Shown: positions 60,882 to 64,000 of the stretch, in pieces | Layout of the letters: each line of letters starts with the position of its first letter | How positions within the stretch are numbered: the first letter of the stretch is position 1 | Assembly (NCBI GenBank): GCA_937868765.1 | Contig: CALMNL010000004.1 | Location: 818,749-882,748 of the forward strand | Length of the DNA stretch: 64,000 bases | Direction: 5' to 3' | Source of the DNA: an uncultured Desulfatitalea sp. | GTDB taxonomy: Bacteria > Desulfobacterota > Desulfobacteria > Desulfobacterales > Desulfosarcinaceae | Position numbers and translations under genes: made by a program | Notes under the pieces: model-generated | What the model saw: only the letters and a program-made list of their open reading frames with translations | Databases searched by the model: none | Told to the model about the DNA's origin: nothing

Positions 60882-61493
60882 GTGAGCTCAGCCAACACAG
60901 CAAGTCAGAACCATGCCCCGGCCGCCTCGGCCCAAATCATGATGCAAGACCTGCTCGCCGGCGACATCATCGCCACGCGCGCCCACACGGCCAACTCGGT
61001 GGGCGTGCGTGCGGCCACCGCCGGTACGGTCAGCCATGCGATTCTTTGCTTGGGTGCCAGAAAGGGCACCCAGTGGGCCGTGGACGCCATGCCGAAGGAA
61101 GGCGTCACCAGCGAGCCGCTTTTTTTCAAATTGTCCCAGGTGAGCTATGCCGTGGTCTTCCGCCACCGCACGGCCACCCCCGCCCAATTAGCGAAGGCCT
61201 GCGCCTGGGCCGAACACCAGGCCGTGCTGAACAAACCCTATGACTATAAGAGCGCGGCCCGGGCGGGCCTCATCACGCCGTACTTCGCCGCAGGGCGGCT
61301 GATCATCGTCGCCGACAAAATCGACGCCAAAACGGACCCCCAGGGCGAGGATGCCAGTTTCATGTGCAGCGAGCTGGTCTTCCGGGCCTTTGAGGTCGCC
61401 GGCGCGGCCCTGACCGATAAACCGGCCCACTGCGTCAGCCCCCATGCGCTGTTCAAAACCGACCGGCTGGTCTGCCTCGGCAAGCTGGTTTGA
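60882..61493 (+). CDS. YiiX/NlpC-P60-like papain-fold hydrolase
   Basis: 203 residues; GTG start with AGGAGGAG upstream. The circularly permuted NlpC/P60 pattern is visible: LLAGDIIATRAHT, TVSHAILCLG (His, about residue 54), LNKPYDYKSAA and SFMCSELVFRAF (catalytic Cys about residue 164). No signal peptide is evident. Such proteins cleave amide or ester bonds, often of lipids or peptides. The start of a lipoprotein gene follows 11 bases after its stop. Confidence 0.8.
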   Translation: MSSANTASQNHAPAASAQIMMQDLLAGDIIATRAHTANSVGVRAATAGTVSHAILCLGARKGTQWAVDAMPKEGVTSEPLFFKLSQVSYAVVFRHRTATPAQLAKACAWAEHQAVLNKPYDYKSAARAGLITPYFAAGRLIIVADKIDAKTDPQGEDASFMCSELVFRAFEVAGAALTDKPAHCVSPHALFKTDRLVCLGKLV

Positions 61494-61504
61494 AGGAGAA
61501 GACC

Positions 61505-62149
61505 ATGCCGTCGAAAACGCTCTGGACCGCCCTGGCGGTTTTGCTGCTCCTGGCCTTGGGCTGCCGTGGCGGGCAGGGGGCTGTCCCCGCGCCGGACCCG
61601 GCATCCGGCGCTACTGGCTACCACCCCGTCATCTATCCGCCTCAAAGCTCCCTTCAATTTCCCGAGGAACAGGTGATCAAAAAGGAGATCCAGGTCACTA
61701 CCCAGTGGCAGACCATCCCCTTCGACCACCCGCTGAAAATCAATCGGCAGGGGCTCATGGGCCTGCACCTGGTCGTGGACAAGGCGCCGTACATCTCCAC
61801 GATGGCCACGCACCCCTTGAACCCGGAATGCAACACCCCGGAGTGTTTCATCGATGCCTTTTGCCTGAGGCGTCTCAGCGACGGCGTCCTCGTCCGGCCC
61901 GAGGCGGTCCTGGTGGGCGACGATGGGACCGATGTCAATGTCCAGGCCACCGGCCATCTCTATCCTTATTGGGACCCGCATGTCATGACCATGGATCTCA
62001 GGACTTTCAAGGACGTGAATTCCTTTCCCCCCGATTTTCCGGAGGGTATTCAGGCGTTCACGGCCCTGCGCATCCGCGCCACCACGCCCTTCGTGGTCCG
62101 GTACCTGTATTGGAATGTGGACCGACACCCGGAACTCTTTTCTAGGTGA
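61505..62149 (+). CDS. Lipoprotein of unknown function
   Basis: 214 residues. MPSKTLWTALAVLLLLALGCRGG carries a lipobox (ALGC). The mature part is beta-rich with no family I know (IPFDHPLKINRQGLMGLHLVVDK, YLYWNVDRHPELF) and a Cys pair NPECNTPECF. GGAGAAG lies before ATG 61505. It is probably transcribed with the papain-like hydrolase gene. Confidence 0.75.
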   Translation: MPSKTLWTALAVLLLLALGCRGGQGAVPAPDPASGATGYHPVIYPPQSSLQFPEEQVIKKEIQVTTQWQTIPFDHPLKINRQGLMGLHLVVDKAPYISTMATHPLNPECNTPECFIDAFCLRRLSDGVLVRPEAVLVGDDGTDVNVQATGHLYPYWDPHVMTMDLRTFKDVNSFPPDFPEGIQAFTALRIRATTPFVVRYLYWNVDRHPELFSR

Positions 62150-62291
62150 GTTGCACGACGCATGGCAATGCCTCTCAGAGTTTGTCGCCAACCCGCAGGG
62201 GCGGCCGCAAGAGGGCGACCGCCTGTCCGCCCCCCTAAGGGTCATGCGACAATGACCGGTTGACCTTCCGGGGCCGACTCCTACCCCCTCC

Positions 62292-62324
62292 GAACCGTGC
62301 GTGCGGACCACCCGCACACGGTTC
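62292..62324 (-). mobile_element. Group II intron domain V relic
   Basis: On the minus strand GAACCGTG-TGCGG-GTGGT-CCGCA-CG-CACGGTTC folds as an 8-bp lower stem, 2-base bulge (CG) on the 3' arm and 5-bp upper stem, the defining layout of domain V, and is followed by GGAGGGGG as in many bacterial introns. The catalytic AGC is AAC, and no intron-encoded protein remains, so it is a decayed fragment. Confidence 0.55.
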
Positions 62325-62565
62325 TGTCCCTTACCCGCCTTCGCATTCTAAATATGCGCCGTATCCGCATACCGATCCGGCTATTTTCTCCTTCTCGGCC
62401 ATCTGCGCCCTCGTCGGCCCCTTGTTGGAATTTACGGAGAATTACGAGATCAGGGGCAGCTCGAAACGCGATATCCCGATTTTTAAGGGTTGCCATGACC
62501 GCCGATCCGATCCATAAAAAAGAGGCACCCCTCCCTGCCAAAAAGATGAAAAATTTCCCCCCGGT

Positions 62566-62582
62566 GTGACCGTATCTGTCAC
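62566..62582. promoter_or_regulatory. Inverted repeat upstream of cas3
   Basis: GTGAC-CGTATCT-GTCAC lies 84 bases before the cas3 ATG and has the shape of a dimeric repressor site; function is a guess. Confidence 0.3.
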
Positions 62583-62666
62583 AGGCGGGTGGTATGGTCA
62601 GGCCAAAGAGTTTGGACATATCGCGGCGCGTTGTCTTTACGAACACCAATAATAAGGTAAAGGAGT

Positions 62667-64000
62667 ATGATTGACCCCAAGTTAACCAATTTTTGGGCCA
62701 AAACAGAGAAAGGCGATGATGATGGCGGTGCTTGGCATCCGCTCATCCTGCATATGCTGGATGTTGCCGCTGTTTCAGATGCCATTTTAGAAAGGGAACC
62801 ACAAGAAACCCGGCATAGAATGGGCGTTGTTTTGGACATGAATTGGGAAAAGGCGCGTCCATGGCTCTTGGTTGTCGTAGCTTGCCACGACCTTGGAAAA
62901 GCTTGCCCGGGTTTTCAGTGTAAGTGGAAGAATCTTTCGGAGTTGGATGCAGGACGAAGCCCAAACACGAATATTGGACATGGATTTGTCAGTCAGATCG
63001 CCTTAACGGAGTTCTTGCTCAAAATTGGCTGGCCGGAGGATCTGGCGGACCTGGTCGCAGATGCAGTCGGATGCCATCATGGCGCGCGTATATCTCCATT
63101 TAAACGGGAACATCTGGAAGGCGATCGGCGCGTTCTCGGGAAACAAGAGTGGACCAAGGCACGCCAGGCCCTCATTGAAACATTGATTGCGTTCTTCAAC
63201 CCAGGCGGCCCCCCGACCAAGAAAACGCTTACTGGCCCCGACTTCATGCTGCTGGCCGGGCTCACCAGTTTCGCGGATTGGATCGGTTCTAATGAAGCGT
63301 GGTTTCCTTATGGAACGCCCCGAGACACCGAGGATCTGCCCGGTTGGTTTCAAAATCGCAGGATTAGAGCTGAGCAGGCTTTGGACCTGATCGGATGGAA
63401 TCGCAGAGCGCCGCTTGCAACCGCGCAAAAGAGTTTCGAGAATGTCTTCGGCTTTTCCCCCAGGCCATTGCAGCAGGCTGTAGCCGACGCGTTGCCCTTA
63501 TTGAAGGCTCCCTCGATTTTGTTGGTGGAAGCGCCCATGGGGGAAGGCAAAACCGAAGCAGCCCTGTTCGCCCATCTCGAATTGCAGCGACGCTTCGGCC
63601 ACCGGGGCCTGTATGTGGCGCTACCGACCAAGGCCACCGGTAACGCTATGTTCCAGCGGGTCCTCAAATTCTTGGCCAACGAAGGATCGCAACGGAAGGT
63701 AGACTTGCAGCTATTGCATGGCGCCACGCTGCTGAGCGATGCTTTTCAAAACTTACGGTTTTCAGGCATCCATGACCCTGAAACGGGCGGTGAGATTCGG
63801 GCCGGCGAATGGTTCACTCACAAAAAAAGAGCGCTCCTTTCCGAATACGGCGTGGGAACCGTGGACCAGGCCATACTTCCGATTCTGCCGGTTCGTCACA
63901 ACTTTGTCCGTTTATGGGGCCTTGAGAACCGAGTTGTGATTTTCGACGAAATTCACGCTTACGACGCATATACGGGTACGCTTTTGGTCCAGCTTCTGCG
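62667..64000 (+). CDS. cas3: CRISPR-associated helicase-nuclease Cas3 (5' part, runs off window)
   Basis: 444 codons visible from ATG 62667; an in-frame stop lies 9 bases upstream, fixing the start. N-terminal HD nuclease: [30 protein letters not shown] and [14 protein letters not shown]2 helicase follows: [14 protein letters not shown], Walker [17 protein letters not shown] (about 293-302), [15 protein letters not shown], and DEAD-box equivalent [14 protein letters not shown]. Order HD then helicase in one chain and the overall wording are closest to type I-E Cas3. It degrades DNA recruited by Cascade. The other cas genes and the array should lie to the right. Confidence 0.93.
   Translation, partial: MIDPKLTNFWAKTEKGDDDGGAWHPLILHMLDVAAVSDAILEREPQETRHRMGVVLDMNWEKARPWLLVVVACHDLGKACPGFQCKWKNLSELDAGRSPNTNIGHGFVSQIALTEFLLKIGWPEDLADLVADAVGCHHGARISPFKREHLEGDRRVLGKQEWTKARQALIETLIAFFNPGGPPTKKTLTGPDFMLLAGLTSFADWIGSNEAWFPYGTPRDTEDLPGWFQNRRIRAEQALDLIGWNRRAPLATAQKSFENVFGFSPRPLQQAVADALPLLKAPSILLVEAPMGEGKTEAALFAHLELQRRFGHRGLYVALPTKATGNAMFQRVLKFLANEGSQRKVDLQLLHGATLLSDAFQNLRFSGIHDPETGGEIRAGEWFTHKKRALLSEYGVGTVDQAILPILPVRHNFVRLWGLENRVVIFDEIHAYDAYTGTLLVQLL

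Larger units (their letters stand above)
62150..62666. other. Intergenic region with decayed mobile-element sequence, before cas3
   Basis: 517 bases without a supported gene. It contains a group II intron domain V relic at 62292-62324 and an inverted repeat GTGAC-N7-GTCAC at 62566-62582. No maturase reading frame survives, and CRISPR repeats are not seen. Base composition becomes visibly more AT-rich from here on. Confidence 0.5.

Noticed and set aside
62150-62666. Searched for CRISPR repeats or a leader before cas3
   Set aside because: No direct repeats of 25-40 bases with regular spacing; only the intron relic and one short inverted repeat.

Overview
The window looks like chromosome of a GC-rich Desulfobacterota (former deltaproteobacterial) bacterium. 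This is inferred from the many c-type cytochromes, the one-cluster ferredoxin of Desulfovibrio gigas type, three sigma-54 activators of NtrC type, and the gene families present. No rRNA, tRNA or CRISPR array was seen. About 43 protein genes cover nearly all of the window. The gene at the left edge (an NHL/SMP-30-like lipoprotein) and the gene at the right edge (cas3) are cut by the window boundary.

Left part (1-18.3 kb): a beta-propeller lipoprotein; an MFS transporter; a PiT phosphate transporter fused to a PhoU-like tail with a Pho-box-like triple repeat upstream; a small secreted protein of internal repeats; and a di-heme peroxidase. A six-gene leftward operon (13399 to 7326) follows: sigma-54 activator, STT3/PglB-type oligosaccharyltransferase, small AMPK/glycogen-binding-like E-set lipoprotein, ECF sigma factor, membrane protein with a second E-set domain (probable anti-sigma), and a secreted protein ending in a polyglycine tail. 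Rightward are a DHH-like/CPBP-like membrane protein and a DUF4388-TM-DUF1566 protein.

Middle (18.4-33.5 kb): redox and sulfur genes, namely a tetraheme cytochrome c, TetR regulator, cysE-cysK-PIN operon, NrfH-like tetraheme plus HAO-like octaheme cytochrome pair, TrxB-like reductase and ferredoxin. Then comes a sigma-54 activator and, downstream of three GTTG-N7-CAAC palindromes and a textbook -24/-12 promoter, a six-gene operon: UspA-like protein, SLC13/RCK permease, two cytidylate-kinase-like proteins with BON-like tails (the second with its P-loop destroyed), a receiver-only response regulator and a membrane histidine kinase. This is the best candidate in the window for an undescribed system.

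Right part (33.6-64 kb): START-domain protein; SMP-30, old-yellow-enzyme and C_GCAxxG_C_C proteins; arsM and arsR with two matching candidate ArsR operators; quinone oxidoreductase; DRE-TIM aldolase; VWA-FHA and PilZ proteins; a MOP-superfamily membrane protein; and an M1 aminopeptidase. A leftward cluster then carries an uncharacterised protein, gdhA, a degenerate KaiC/RecA-like domain fused to a PEP/pyruvate-binding domain, a Cache-HAMP histidine kinase and an NtrC-type regulator. The end holds a ModF-like double ATPase, leuB, a DOMON-like protein, a papain-like hydrolase with a lipoprotein, a group II intron domain V relic and the start of a type I CRISPR cas3.
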